DNA of 37,675 nucleotides, from the NCBI GenBank assembly GCA_945877355.1, contig CAMCRT010000017.1, forward strand, positions 1-37,675, read 5' to 3'. A program made the position numbers and the translations under genes. This stretch comes from an uncultured Mitsuokella sp. GTDB lineage: Bacteria; Bacillota; Negativicutes; Selenomonadales; Selenomonadaceae. Under the pieces are notes generated by a model. It saw only the letters and a program-made list of their open reading frames with translations, ran no database searches and was not told where the DNA came from. Below, in pieces: positions 16,678 to 26,534 of the stretch (positions are counted from its first letter, which is position 1; each line of letters opens with the position of its first letter).

Positions 16678-17355
16678 ATGCATGAAATCGTTGTGCGCGG
16701 AGCGGAGCAAGTCGCCGGCTTCACGTTCAACACCCAGACCTTGTACATGACCTGGATCGTGATGGCCCTCGTCATCCTCATCGCTTGGCTTGCGACGCGC
16801 AGCTTGAAGCTGGTGCCCACAGGCTGGCAGAATGTGATGGAGATGGCCATCGAAAGTCTCGAGGAGCAGGCAGGCGTCATGATGGGAAAGCGCGGGAGCT
16901 TCTTCGCGCCGTTCATCGTCTCGCTGTTCCTGTTCCTCATCGTGTCGAACTGGCTCGGACTCATCCCTGGATTTTCCTCGCCGACGAATGACCTGAATAC
17001 GACGCTCGGGCTCGCGCTTCTCGTCATCGTCATGGTGCATGTCCTGGGGCTCTACTACAAGGGCGGCCACTATATCGGCCACTTCTTCCAGCCGTTCAAG
17101 GTCTTCGTCGTCATCAATGCGGTCGAGGAGATCGCGAAGCCCATCACGCTGGCCTGTCGTCTATTCGGCAATATCCTGGCGGGCGAGATTCTCCTGCACA
17201 TCCTGGTGCAGCTTCTCCCCATGGGCGTGAATACGGTGCCGTCCGTCGTATGGCTGGCATTCAGTATTTTCATCGGCGCCGTCCAGGCGTTCATCTTCAC
17301 CATGCTCTCCATGGCCTATCTCGGCAACGCCGTGAAGGCGGAGGGCGAGGAGTAA
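16678..17355 (+). CDS. atpB: ATP synthase F0 subunit a
   Basis: 225 residues, the stator channel of F0. The essential Arg lies in ACRLFGNILAGE, the family signature of the helix facing the c-ring. Other marks are SNWLGLIPGFSSPTNDLN and FIFTMLSMAYLGNAV at the C-terminus. ATG 16678 is chosen: AAAGGGAGG ends 9 bases before it, while an in-frame TTG at 16669 would overlap that site. The subunit is shorter than the E. coli form (271), as in many Firmicutes. Confidence 0.95.
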   Translation: MHEIVVRGAEQVAGFTFNTQTLYMTWIVMALVILIAWLATRSLKLVPTGWQNVMEMAIESLEEQAGVMMGKRGSFFAPFIVSLFLFLIVSNWLGLIPGFSSPTNDLNTTLGLALLVIVMVHVLGLYYKGGHYIGHFFQPFKVFVVINAVEEIAKPITLACRLFGNILAGEILLHILVQLLPMGVNTVPSVVWLAFSIFIGAVQAFIFTMLSMAYLGNAVKAEGEE

Positions 17356-17419
17356 TCTTTTCGCTTAGCCGCAAGGAAATCCCTTGCATGCTCACTTATC
17401 TTTGAGGAGGAATTTTTTC

Positions 17420-17671
17420 ATGGAAAACGCAATCATGGTCGCAGGTGCGCTCATCGGCGCAGGTCTTGCCGCAGGTCTTGCAGCTATCGGCGCTGGCGTC
17501 GGTGACGGTCTTGTCACGGGCCGCTTCGTCGAGGGCATCACGCGCCAGCCGGAAGCGAAGAACACGCTCTTTGTCAACACGCTGATTTCCGTCGGCCTCA
17601 TCGAAGCTATGGCCATCATCGCGATCGTCATTGCATTCATCATGCTCTATGCCAACCCGCTCATCAAATAA
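17420..17671 (+). CDS. atpE: ATP synthase F0 subunit c
   Basis: An 83-residue hairpin of two membrane helices with the conserved RQPEAK loop (42-47). Glu62 in GLIEAMAII is the ion-binding carboxylate. Helix 1 has Asp29 in GAGVGDGL, where sodium-type c subunits such as that of Ilyobacter tartaricus have Gln; the Ser and Thr ligands next to the Glu in that enzyme are Ala63 and Met64 here. This argues for a proton-coupled ring. An Asp at the helix-1 site is also found in mycobacterial c subunits. ATG 17420 follows GAGGAGG by 9 bases. The intergenic space before atpE is 64 bases and the ribosome site is strong, as expected for the subunit needed in many copies. Confidence 0.96.
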   Translation: MENAIMVAGALIGAGLAAGLAAIGAGVGDGLVTGRFVEGITRQPEAKNTLFVNTLISVGLIEAMAIIAIVIAFIMLYANPLIK

Positions 17672-17708
17672 TCACCCTTGTTTGATGCCAGGAAGGGAGG
17701 CATAGGAA

Positions 17709-18212
17709 TTGATCGATCTCAATATGACGCTCGTCGCGCAGATCATAAACTTCCTCGTCCTCGTCGTCATCCTCCGGGCTGTCGCCTACAAGCCGGTCAA
17801 GAAAATGCTGGCCGAGCGCAGTGCGAAGATCCAGGAGAGCCTCGACAAGGCGGATGCCGACAAGGCGGAGGCGGAAAAGACGCTTGCGGACTACAAGGCA
17901 CAGCTGGCTGAGGCCCGCGAAAAAGCCCAGTCCATCGTGGACAGCGCCGAGCGCGTCGCTTCGCAGAACCGTGAGGCGAGCATCGCGAACACGAAGCGCG
18001 AAATCGAGCAGATGAAGGAAGCGGCGCGTCAGGAAATCGCCCGCGACCACGAGCGCGCCAAGGACCAGATCCGCAAGGAAATCGTCGCACTCTCGCTGCT
18101 TGCTGCAGGGAAAATCGTGGAGAAGAATATCAGTGCCGACGAGAACGAAGCGATTGTGGATAACTTCATCGAAACGCTCGACAAGGACAAGATTGGTGAA
18201 CTGCCATGCTAA
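17709..18212 (+). CDS. atpF: ATP synthase F0 subunit b
   Basis: 167 residues: one N-terminal membrane helix (about 6-26) and a long charged coiled coil, the peripheral stalk that ties F1 to subunit a. The start is TTG 17709 with GGGAGG 9 bases upstream; the next in-frame ATG (codon 6) would cut into the membrane helix. The 3' end overlaps atpH by 7 bases, indicating coupled translation. Confidence 0.94.
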   Translation: MIDLNMTLVAQIINFLVLVVILRAVAYKPVKKMLAERSAKIQESLDKADADKAEAEKTLADYKAQLAEAREKAQSIVDSAERVASQNREASIANTKREIEQMKEAARQEIARDHERAKDQIRKEIVALSLLAAGKIVEKNISADENEAIVDNFIETLDKDKIGELPC

Positions 18213-18748
18213 ATATACAGCTTGCACGCAAATATGCCCGCGCCATCTTTGAGCTGGCCCAGGAGGAGAATGCGCTGAAGCCGTATGGTGAGGAGATCGC
18301 TGTCGTGGCAGAGGAGCTGGAGAAGGTCCCCGGTATCTGGGGGTACTTTTCCAACCCGGAGATTTCCCGGGAGGACAAGAAGGCGCTCATCAAAAAGTGC
18401 TTTGAGGGAGAGCTCAGCAAGAACACTCTGAACTTCCTCTATCTTCTCGTGGATAAGCGTCGCATGGCCATCTTTCCGGAAATCGCGCAGATCTTTGCGT
18501 CGCTCTCCAATGAGGCCCAGGGCATCGTCATCGCAGATGTGACGACGGCCCACGCCATGAAGGAGAGCCAGGAGACGGCTCTTACGAAGAAGCTTGCGTC
18601 TGTCACGGGAAAAGAGGTGCGGCTCCGCCTGCACCAGGATCCGAAGATCATCGGCGGCGTCGTCGTCCGCATCGGCGACAAGCGCATTGATGGCAGCGTC
18701 ACCGGCCGCCTCGCGAATCTCGCGAGCGGGCTGATGGCGAACAATTGA
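18206..18748 (+). CDS. atpH: ATP synthase F1 subunit delta
   Basis: 180 residues, OSCP/delta family: [16 protein letters not shown] at the N-terminus and the C-terminal block [22 protein letters not shown], both diagnostic. It caps F1 and joins the b stalk. ATG 18206 lies within the end of atpF (ATGCTAA overlap). Sixteen bases separate it from the preferred atpA start. Confidence 0.95.
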   Translation: MLNIQLARKYARAIFELAQEENALKPYGEEIAVVAEELEKVPGIWGYFSNPEISREDKKALIKKCFEGELSKNTLNFLYLLVDKRRMAIFPEIAQIFASLSNEAQGIVIADVTTAHAMKESQETALTKKLASVTGKEVRLRLHQDPKIIGGVVVRIGDKRIDGSVTGRLANLASGLMANN

Positions 18749-18764
18749 AGAGGTGACGGAAACT

Positions 18765-20282
18765 TTGAAAATGAATCCTGAAGAAATAACAGCCATCATC
18801 AAGGATCAAATCAAAAACTACAATGTAGATTTGAACGTCGATGATGTTGGCACGGTCATCGAGATCGGCGACGGCATCGCCCATATCCACGGCCTGGACA
18901 AGGCCATGGCAGGCGAGCTGCTCGATTTCGGCAATGACATATACGGTCTGGTCCTGAACCTTGAGCAGGACAACGTCGGCGCCGTTCTTCTCGGCGGCGA
19001 GACGGCTATCAAAGAGGGCTCCGAGGTCAAGCGCACGGGCAAGATCATGCAGGTCCCCGTGGGCGAGGCCATGATCGGCCGCGTCGTGGACGCGCTCGGC
19101 CGCCCCATCGACGGCAAGGGCGCCATCAAGACGACGGAAACCCGCCCTGTCGAGTATCCGGCTCCTGGCATCGCGGACCGCAAGTCCGTCAAGGAGCCTC
19201 TCCAGACGGGTCTGAAGGCCATCGACGCCCTGGTCCCCATCGGCCGTGGCCAGCGCGAGCTCATCATCGGCGACCGCGGCATCGGCAAGACGGCCATCGC
19301 TGTCGATACCATCCTGAACCAGAAGGGCCAGGACTGCATCTGCGTCTACGTGGCCATTGGCCAGAAGGCCTCGACCGTCGCCCGCGTCGTCAAGACCTTT
19401 GAGGAGCACGGCGCCATGGACTACACCATCGTCGTGGCTGCGACGGCTGCTGAGAGCGCACCGCTCCAGTACCTCGCTCCCTATTCCGGCGTTGCCATGG
19501 CAGAGCACTTCATGTATCAGGGCAAGGCTTGCCTTTGCGTCTATGACGACCTGACAAAGCATGCGGCGGCCTACCGCGCCATGTCGCTGCTTCTCCGTCG
19601 CCCGCCCGGACGTGAGGCATATCCTGGCGATGTCTTCTATTTGCACTCCCGCCTCCTGGAGCGCGCGGCAAAGCTCTCTGACGAGCTCGGCGGCGGCTCC
19701 ATCACGGCACTGCCGATCATCGAGACCCAGGCTGGGGATCTCTCGGCCTATATCCCGACGAACGTCATCTCCATCACGGACGGCCAGATCATGCTGGAGT
19801 CGGACGCCTTCTATTCCGGCATCCGCCCGGCTATCAACGTGGGCCTCTCTGTTTCCCGTGTCGGCGGCTCCGCTCAGATCAAGGCCATGAAGCAGGTCGC
19901 AGGCACGCTGCGCCTGGATCTCGCCCAGTATCGTGAGCTGGCGGCCTTCAGCCAGTTCGCCTCCGACCTGGACAAGGCGACGAAGGCACAGCTCGACCGC
20001 GGCGAGCGCATGGTCGAGACGCTGAAGCAGGCCCAGTACAGCCCGCTCCTCGTCGAGGACCAGGTCATGGTCATCTACACGGCAGCAAAGGGCTTCCTCA
20101 CCGATATCCCCGTGGACAAGGTCGTGGAGTTCCAGGATAGCTTCCTGAAGTTCATGCACGCAAGCCACCCGGAGGTGGGGCAGAAGATCGCCACGGAGAA
20201 GAAGCTGGACGACGCGCTGGAAGCATCGCTCAAGAAGGCCATCGAGGAGTTCAAGGAAACGATTTCCTACAAGATGGCATAA
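18765..20282 (+). CDS. atpA: ATP synthase F1 subunit alpha
   Basis: About 505 residues; non-catalytic nucleotide-binding subunit of F1. P-loop GDRGIGKT at about 169-176, and the signature [17 protein letters not shown] near residue 370. Start is uncertain among GTG 18753, TTG 18765 and ATG 18771; TTG 18765 is preferred because AGAGGTGA (18749-18756) stands 8 bases upstream and the resulting [11 protein letters not shown] fits the family. Confidence 0.96.
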   Translation: MKMNPEEITAIIKDQIKNYNVDLNVDDVGTVIEIGDGIAHIHGLDKAMAGELLDFGNDIYGLVLNLEQDNVGAVLLGGETAIKEGSEVKRTGKIMQVPVGEAMIGRVVDALGRPIDGKGAIKTTETRPVEYPAPGIADRKSVKEPLQTGLKAIDALVPIGRGQRELIIGDRGIGKTAIAVDTILNQKGQDCICVYVAIGQKASTVARVVKTFEEHGAMDYTIVVAATAAESAPLQYLAPYSGVAMAEHFMYQGKACLCVYDDLTKHAAAYRAMSLLLRRPPGREAYPGDVFYLHSRLLERAAKLSDELGGGSITALPIIETQAGDLSAYIPTNVISITDGQIMLESDAFYSGIRPAINVGLSVSRVGGSAQIKAMKQVAGTLRLDLAQYRELAAFSQFASDLDKATKAQLDRGERMVETLKQAQYSPLLVEDQVMVIYTAAKGFLTDIPVDKVVEFQDSFLKFMHASHPEVGQKIATEKKLDDALEASLKKAIEEFKETISYKMA

Positions 20283-20298
20283 GGCGAGGTGAGTCTAT

Positions 20299-21153
20299 TT
20301 GGCTAGTTTACAAGACATACGCCGCCGCATCAAGAGTGTCACGAGTACGAAGCAGATCACGAGCGCGATGAACATGGTCGCCACGAGCCGCCTCCGCCAT
20401 GCGAAGGAGGTGGCCACGGCCAACCGTCCCTACGCGGAAAAGGTCATGCAGGTCGTGCAGGAGATCGCAGCGAACGCTGGCGCGAGTCTGAAGCACCCGC
20501 TCCTCGCGACGAATCCGCAGGGCAAGAAGCTCGTCTTCGCCATCACGGCGGACAAGGGCCTCGCCGGCGCCTATACGTCAAATGCCTGCAAGACGGTGGA
20601 GAGCCTCGTGCAGGACAAGGCGAACACGGAGCTCGTCCTCGTGGGGCGCAAGGGCACAGCCTTCTTCAAGAACCGCGGCTACAACGTGACGAAGAGCTAC
20701 ATCGGCATCAGCGAGCGCCCGCAGTTTGAAAATGCGCGGGAAATCGCCCTGGCCCTCATCGAGCGCTTCGTCTCGGGCGAGATTTCCGAGGTCACCATGG
20801 TCTACACCCAGTTCGTCTCAGCCATCAGCTGCGAGCCCCGGGTGGAGCGCCTTCTGCCCTTTGAGGCGGAGGGGGAGAAGCCCTCGGGCCCACGCGGCGA
20901 ATACATCTATGAGCCAGACGCTGAGACGGTGCTGGGCGCACTCCTGCCCCAGTATCTCTTCACGACGGTCTATGCGGCGCTCTTGCAGTCGGCAGCCAGC
21001 GAGCTGAGCTCCCGCATGAATGCAATGAGCAACGCGACGGACAACGCCGAAGACCTCATCGCGGGGCTCAACCTGCACTACAACAAGGTACGTCAGGCGG
21101 GCATCACCACGGAGCTCAACGAGATCGTGGCGGGCGCAGAAGGCCTGAAGTAA
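20299..21153 (+). CDS. atpG: ATP synthase F1 subunit gamma
   Basis: 284 residues, the central rotor shaft. N-terminal LQDIRRRIKSVTSTKQITSA and C-terminal SRMNAMSNATDNAEDLI helices, which form the coiled-coil shaft, are both present. TTG start with GAGGTGAG upstream. Normal length, no insertion of the kind seen in chloroplast or mycobacterial gamma. Confidence 0.95.
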   Translation: MASLQDIRRRIKSVTSTKQITSAMNMVATSRLRHAKEVATANRPYAEKVMQVVQEIAANAGASLKHPLLATNPQGKKLVFAITADKGLAGAYTSNACKTVESLVQDKANTELVLVGRKGTAFFKNRGYNVTKSYIGISERPQFENAREIALALIERFVSGEISEVTMVYTQFVSAISCEPRVERLLPFEAEGEKPSGPRGEYIYEPDAETVLGALLPQYLFTTVYAALLQSAASELSSRMNAMSNATDNAEDLIAGLNLHYNKVRQAGITTELNEIVAGAEGLK

Positions 21154-21156
21154 TAG

Positions 21157-22581
<1,425 letters not shown>

Positions 22582-22584
22582 TCT

Positions 22585-23019
22585 ATGGCGACAATAAAGC
22601 TAGAGATTGTCTCTCCGGACCGCGTGGTCTACGAGGCCGATATCGGCATGCTCATCGTCCGCTCCACGGGCGGCGAGCTCGGCATCCTCCCGCACCACGC
22701 ACCCCTCGTGACGGGCCTCCTGCCGCACGCCATGCGCGTGCGCTTCGACGCCGACCGCGACGAGCAGCTCATCGCCGTCGCCGGTGGCTTCATGGAGGTC
22801 ACCCCCGAGAAGATATCCGTCCTGGCAACGGCGGCGGAGCAGCCCATTGATATCGATATCAATAGGGCCAAGGAGGCGTATGCGCGCGCCAAAAAGCGCA
22901 TCGCCGAATTCCACCAGAGCACAGAGGCCGCAAAGGACATCGACGTAGAAAGAGCCGAGCTCGCCCTGCGCCGCGCCATCGCCCGCCTCAACGCAACCCA
23001 CACCGCCTACGACGAATAA
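22585..23019 (+). CDS. atpC: ATP synthase F1 subunit epsilon
   Basis: 144 residues: N-terminal beta-sandwich (about 1-85, with the GELGILPHHAPLVTGL signature) and a two-helix C-terminal domain (about 90-138) that can insert into F1 and inhibit ATP hydrolysis. ATG 22585 follows GAGGAGG, which lies inside the end of atpD. Last gene of the operon; a terminator follows. Confidence 0.95.
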   Translation: MATIKLEIVSPDRVVYEADIGMLIVRSTGGELGILPHHAPLVTGLLPHAMRVRFDADRDEQLIAVAGGFMEVTPEKISVLATAAEQPIDIDINRAKEAYARAKKRIAEFHQSTEAAKDIDVERAELALRRAIARLNATHTAYDE

Positions 23020-23029
23020 CAACCCAAAT

Positions 23030-23059
23030 AGCGCCTGCATTAGCAGGCGTTATTTTTTT
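23030..23059 (+). terminator. Terminator of the atp operon
   Basis: A 9-bp stem (AGCGCCTGC 23030-23038 with GCAGGCGTT 23043-23051, one G-T pair), 4-base loop, then A and seven T. Strong intrinsic terminator 11 bases after atpC. Confidence 0.92.
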
Positions 23060-23068
23060 GCATGGATG

Positions 23069-23077
23069 TGGTATAAT
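23069..23077 (+). promoter_or_regulatory. Extended -10 promoter of the potassium block
   Basis: TGGTATAAT: a perfect TATAAT (23072-23077) with the TGn extension; the -35 region overlaps the T run of the atp terminator and is poor (TTATTT). Transcription would begin near 23084, giving a leader of about 230 bases before trkA that contains the structured element. Confidence 0.65.
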
Positions 23078-23117
23078 ACTTGTACTATGTTATGCAGGAA
23101 GCGATGTACAGTAGGAG

Positions 23118-23283
23118 CGTGTGCTCCCTAAGCGACCCTTTAAGCGGAGCAAGCGAGGAAAGTGCGCGTTCTGCCCCCGCCCGGAATTCACCGTTCAAGC
23201 GCAGCGCGTTTTGAATGGAGGGCGGTATTTAGGCAGAAAAGCGCACGGTCGCTTGCGGAGACGGGGTCGCGTGGGGGCACACG
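23118..23283 (+). ncRNA. Structured leader RNA of trkA (copy A), candidate riboswitch
   Basis: I drew the fold by hand. P1: 23118-23128 with 23273-23283 (11 bp, one G-U). P2: GCAAGCGA 23149-23156 with TCGCTTGC 23249-23256. P3: GTGCGC 23162-23167 with GCGCAC 23241-23246, extended by TCTGCC 23170-23175 with GGCAGA 23232-23237. P4: CGCCC 23178-23182 with GGGCG 23220-23224. P5: CCGTTCAA 23191-23198 with TTGAATGG 23211-23218. The same fold with the same loop sequences recurs before the second trkH. Where the two copies differ inside P1 and P2, the partner base changes too. P1 ends 16 bases before the trkA ribosome site, so control of translation is possible. It does not match the ydaO (cyclic-di-AMP), M-box or other riboswitch consensus I can recall. 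Confidence 0.75.
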
Positions 23284-23313
23284 TAACGTATGTGGCTTCG
23301 GAAAGGACTATCC

Positions 23314-24657
23314 ATGCGAATCGTTGTCGTGGGAGCGGGCAAGCTGGGGTATAGCATTGCGGAGCTGCTCTCCAATGAATCCTTTGACGTCGTCGTCATC
23401 GACCAGGACGAATCCCAGCTCGAGGCCGCCAAGAACACCCTCGACGTGCTCACCATCGCCGCCAACGGCGCCAGCCCCATCACCATGGACGAGCCCGACG
23501 TCAAGGGTGCCGACATCCTCATCGCCGTCACCGCCAGTGACGAGGTCAACATGGTGGCCTGCATCCTGGCAAAAAAGCATGGCATCAAGCACACCGTCGC
23601 CCGCATCCGCGACATCGAGTTCCTCGGAGAAGCCAAGGACTACCTGAAGGAAAACTTCGATATCGACGTCATGCTGAACCCTGAGTTCATCACCGCCAGC
23701 GAAATCAACCGCATCCTCATGACCCCCGCCGCCCTCGACGTGGAGGACTTCGCCCACGGCAAGATCCGCCTCTTCGAGACAAAGGTGCAGCGCCACTCGC
23801 CCCTGGCGAAAATCCCCCTGAAGGACATCAGCCTCCCGAAGGGGGTTCTCGCCGGCATGATATTCCGGGATCACCGCATGATCATCCCCCACGGCGACGA
23901 CTGCCTGCTGCCCCATGACAATGCCTATTTCATCGGCATTCCCGAGGAAATCGAGAAATTCAGCAAGAACTTCGTCCAGCGGGACGCACGAAAGCTCCAT
24001 CGGGTCGTCATCATCGGCGCCGGCCGCGCGGGCAGGGCCCTTGCCCCCATGCTGGAGAGGCAGGGCGTCCACGTGAAGGTCATCGACAAGGACCGGGAGC
24101 GGTGCCGCCTCATGGCAGAAAAGCTCGTGGACGGCATCGCCATATGCGGCGACGGCACGGACATCGACCTCCTCATCGAGGAGGGTATCGCCGAGGCGGA
24201 CGTGGTGGTCTGCCTCACGGAGGACGACAAGCTGAACCTCATGCTGGCGCTCCTAGCCCGGCACCTGTCCAAGAGCAGCACAAAGACCGTCGTCCGCGTC
24301 TCCCGCAACGAATACGTGGAGCTCATGGAAAAGGTGGGCGTCGATATCGTTCTCTCCGCCCGGCTCCTCTCCGCCAGCGAGGTGCTGGCCTTCGCCCGCC
24401 GCGGCGGCGTCCGGAAGGTCTCCCTTCTCGAGGGCGCAAAGGCGGAGGCGGTGGAGGTCGTCATGCAGGAGGGGGCCCCGGCAGCAGGAAAGCCCCTCAT
24501 GAGTGCCAATCTTCCCCGGGAATGCCTCGTCTGTGCCTACGTGCGGGACGGGGAGGCGGCCATCCCGAACGGCCACACGGTCCTCCTGCCAGGGGATCGC
24601 ATCATCCTCTTCATCCAGATAAAATTCGCCCAGAAGGTCATGGCCTACTTCAAATAA
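23314..24657 (+). CDS. trkA: Trk potassium uptake protein TrkA
   Basis: 447 residues in the full-length TrkA layout: RCK-N1 (about 1-135, VVVGAGKLGYSIAELL nucleotide loop), RCK-C1 (about 140-220), RCK-N2 (about 230-350, VVIIGAGRAGRALAPML loop) and RCK-C2 (about 365-447). It is a peripheral gating ring that binds NAD(H) or ATP and controls the TrkH channel. ATG 23314 is chosen over ATG 23290 because GGAAAGGA lies 6 bases before it and MRIVVVGAGKLG is the family start. Two trkH genes follow on the same strand; the leader carries the structured element. Confidence 0.93.
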   Translation: MRIVVVGAGKLGYSIAELLSNESFDVVVIDQDESQLEAAKNTLDVLTIAANGASPITMDEPDVKGADILIAVTASDEVNMVACILAKKHGIKHTVARIRDIEFLGEAKDYLKENFDIDVMLNPEFITASEINRILMTPAALDVEDFAHGKIRLFETKVQRHSPLAKIPLKDISLPKGVLAGMIFRDHRMIIPHGDDCLLPHDNAYFIGIPEEIEKFSKNFVQRDARKLHRVVIIGAGRAGRALAPMLERQGVHVKVIDKDRERCRLMAEKLVDGIAICGDGTDIDLLIEEGIAEADVVVCLTEDDKLNLMLALLARHLSKSSTKTVVRVSRNEYVELMEKVGVDIVLSARLLSASEVLAFARRGGVRKVSLLEGAKAEAVEVVMQEGAPAAGKPLMSANLPRECLVCAYVRDGEAAIPNGHTVLLPGDRIILFIQIKFAQKVMAYFK

Positions 24658-24670
24658 ACGGGGGAGTGTG

Positions 24671-24762
24671 CAGACGTCCCGGTCCCCGGGAGTGGTGTAG
24701 AGCACCCCAAAACGGGGGGCTCTTGCAAGGGTGGCGCACAAGAGCCCGCAGATGGACGTTTG
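24671..24762 (+). promoter_or_regulatory. Structured intergenic leader before the first trkH
   Basis: Outer stem CAGACGTCC (24671-24679) with GGACGTTTG (24754-24762), 9 bp with one G-U; a perfect inner stem GGGCTCTTG (24717-24725) with CAAGAGCCC (24739-24747); and two mutually exclusive small hairpins, GGTG/CACC (24694-24706) or CCCC/GGGG (24705-24717). No T run follows, so it is not an ordinary terminator. It lies 50 bases before the trkH start and may be a second regulatory RNA or an mRNA processing site. Confidence 0.5.
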
Positions 24763-24812
24763 GTCGTATCGCTTTGTCAAGCAGGGTATAGGGCGTGAAA
24801 GGAGGCGCAGGC

Positions 24813-26273
24813 GTGCATAGGCTGGAACACAAACGGATATTCTTTCGCCTTCTCGGCTGGACGCTGCTCCTAGCGTCCCTTTTCATGCTCCTGCCCTTTT
24901 TCTACGCAGCCTGCACAGTGGGGATGGGGAGAGCCCAAGCCTTTTTTCTGCCCACAGCGGCGGGGCTCCTGGCAGGGGGCCTCTGCCTCGCCCTAGCCGG
25001 GCGGGAGCGGCGGCCCGTGCAGGTGCTGGAGGGGGCCATCTATCTGGTGGTCGTCCTGCCAGTCCTCGCGGCCTTCGGCATGCTGCCGCTCCTCCTGACG
25101 GGGACGACGGACTCGGTGCTCGCCGCCTGGTTCGATGCGCTGTCGGCACTATCCACCACGGGGCTTTCCTGCCTCGAGCTCTCCTACGCGTCGAATCCGC
25201 CGCTTCTCCTGTGGCACAGCCTCATGAGCTGGCTTGGCGGCCTACTCTTTATCCTGACCCTCGTCACCGTGCTGCCTCAGGTCTCCGGCTGCTTCGGCCT
25301 GACGCTCTCTGCCCGCCAGCGGGTTCACTTCAGCCCCGTCTGGAACAAGATGCGCGCCTCCGCCCTCCATGGGGCGGCAATTTATGGGCTCTTGACGGGC
25401 ATTTCGGCTCTGAGCTATGGCCTCGCTGGGCTCCCTGCCTTCGACTCTATCATCCGCGCCCTTGTGACCCTCTCCTCCGGCGGGGCAGGGCTTGCCGGCT
25501 TCTTCGGAGCCGAGAGTGACGGGGTGCTTCTCGCCGGCATCTTCTCCATGACGCTCGCCGGCTGCAATATCCTGCTCTTCTGGCAGGCCTTCCACCTGCG
25601 CCGCCTTTCCCTTCTGACAGGGGATGCGGAGCTTCGCCTCTTCCTCGGGGTGCTCTGCGCAGCAGGTCTTGCCATAGCCCTCTCCCTTTTCCATAGCGGT
25701 CTCACGGGGGAGAGCGCACTCCTGCAGGGCTTCTTTGCCGCAGCCTCCTTCCTGACGACCACCGGCTTCGTCGCCGATAGCCCCGGCGACTGGCCACCCT
25801 TCGTCCGCTTCCTCCTGCTCCTCCTGGCCTTCGCCGGCGGCTCCATCGGCGCAGCCGGCGGCGGCCTGAAGCTCGTGCGCATCCTAGTCCTTGCTCGCCT
25901 CGCCGCCCTCGAGGTGCGCCGCACCCTCCACCCCCACATGGTCGTGAGCCTCACCATCGACGGTGTCACCGTCTCCCCAAAGATCCGCCAGCGCATCCTC
26001 GTCTTCTTCTTCCTCTACGTCCTGACCTTCGCCGCCAGCGCCCTCATTCTGTCCCTGGCTGGCACCAGCCTCATGACCTCCATGGGCCTGGCCGCCGGAG
26101 CCATGACCAGCGCCGGCGCCACCGCCCAACTCTTCGGCCCCATAGACGTAGCCATCCTTCCGGCCTGGGCAAAGCTCTTTCTGACCGTCCTCATGGTGCT
26201 AGGAAGAATCGAAATCTTTTCTGCGCTTATTTTGATAGACCAGCTGATTCGTCTGGCAAAGCGGCATTGGTAA
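24813..26273 (+). CDS. trkH: TrkH-family potassium channel subunit, divergent
   Basis: 486 residues with about 10 membrane helices and the four pore loops of the Trk/Ktr/HKT superfamily. The loops read SALSTTGLSC (P1), TLSSGGAGLAG (P2), FLTTTGFVADSP (P3) and MTSAGATAQLFGP (P4). P4 departs from the usual GNVGP-type sequence, so selectivity may differ. GGSIGAAGGGLKLVRI after P3 corresponds to the gating-loop region. GTG 24813 is preferred because AAGGAGG stands 7-8 bases upstream; an earlier in-frame GTG (24795) would place the start before that site. Probably co-transcribed with trkA. It may pair with the downstream TrkH or form its own channel. Confidence 0.85.
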   Translation: MHRLEHKRIFFRLLGWTLLLASLFMLLPFFYAACTVGMGRAQAFFLPTAAGLLAGGLCLALAGRERRPVQVLEGAIYLVVVLPVLAAFGMLPLLLTGTTDSVLAAWFDALSALSTTGLSCLELSYASNPPLLLWHSLMSWLGGLLFILTLVTVLPQVSGCFGLTLSARQRVHFSPVWNKMRASALHGAAIYGLLTGISALSYGLAGLPAFDSIIRALVTLSSGGAGLAGFFGAESDGVLLAGIFSMTLAGCNILLFWQAFHLRRLSLLTGDAELRLFLGVLCAAGLAIALSLFHSGLTGESALLQGFFAAASFLTTTGFVADSPGDWPPFVRFLLLLLAFAGGSIGAAGGGLKLVRILVLARLAALEVRRTLHPHMVVSLTIDGVTVSPKIRQRILVFFFLYVLTFAASALILSLAGTSLMTSMGLAAGAMTSAGATAQLFGPIDVAILPAWAKLFLTVLMVLGRIEIFSALILIDQLIRLAKRHW

Positions 26274-26300
26274 AGTAACGGCGCACTGATAGCGTAGGGA

Positions 26301-26464
26301 CGTGTACCCCCTAAGCGAACCTTTAAGGGGAGCAGTCGAGGAAAGTGCGCGTTCTGCCCCGCCCGGAATTCACCGTTCAAGCGTAGCGCGTTTTGAATGG
26401 AGGGCGGTAATTAAGCAGAAAAGCGCACGGTCGACTGCGGACCGGGTGAGTGTGGGGGTACACG
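26301..26464 (+). ncRNA. Structured leader RNA of second trkH (copy B), candidate riboswitch
   Basis: Same architecture as the element before trkA. P1: CGTGTACCCC 26301-26310 with GGGGTACACG 26455-26464, perfect. P2: GCAGTCGA 26332-26339 with TCGACTGC 26431-26438, perfect. P3 to P5 and their loops (GAGGAAAGTGCGCGTTCTGC, GGAATTCACCGTTCAAGCG, TTTTGAATGGAGGGCGGT) are almost unchanged from copy A. Relative to copy A, two pairs in P2 and one in P1 changed on both sides. About 60 bases lie between P1 and the trkH ribosome site. No promoter is clear in front of it; it may be read through from trkA-trkH or from an unseen promoter in the end of the upstream gene. Confidence 0.75.
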
Positions 26465-26534
26465 TTTCGCACGCAGTTTCGAGATTCCTAAATTGTTGTT
26501 GGTATGGTGTTTTAAGAGGAGAAAGGAGGGGAGC

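Noticed and set aside
23118-23283. Resemblance to RNase P RNA (GAGGAAAGT block)
   Set aside because: Only about ten bases agree with the conserved GAGGAAAGTCC region; the element is too short, occurs twice and lacks the other conserved regions.
23118-23283. ydaO/yuaA (cyclic-di-AMP) riboswitch or M-box
   Set aside because: Attractive because of the potassium genes, but the conserved CAGCTAAC-type 3' block and GGGGAACC-type 5' block of ydaO, and the M-box core, are absent.
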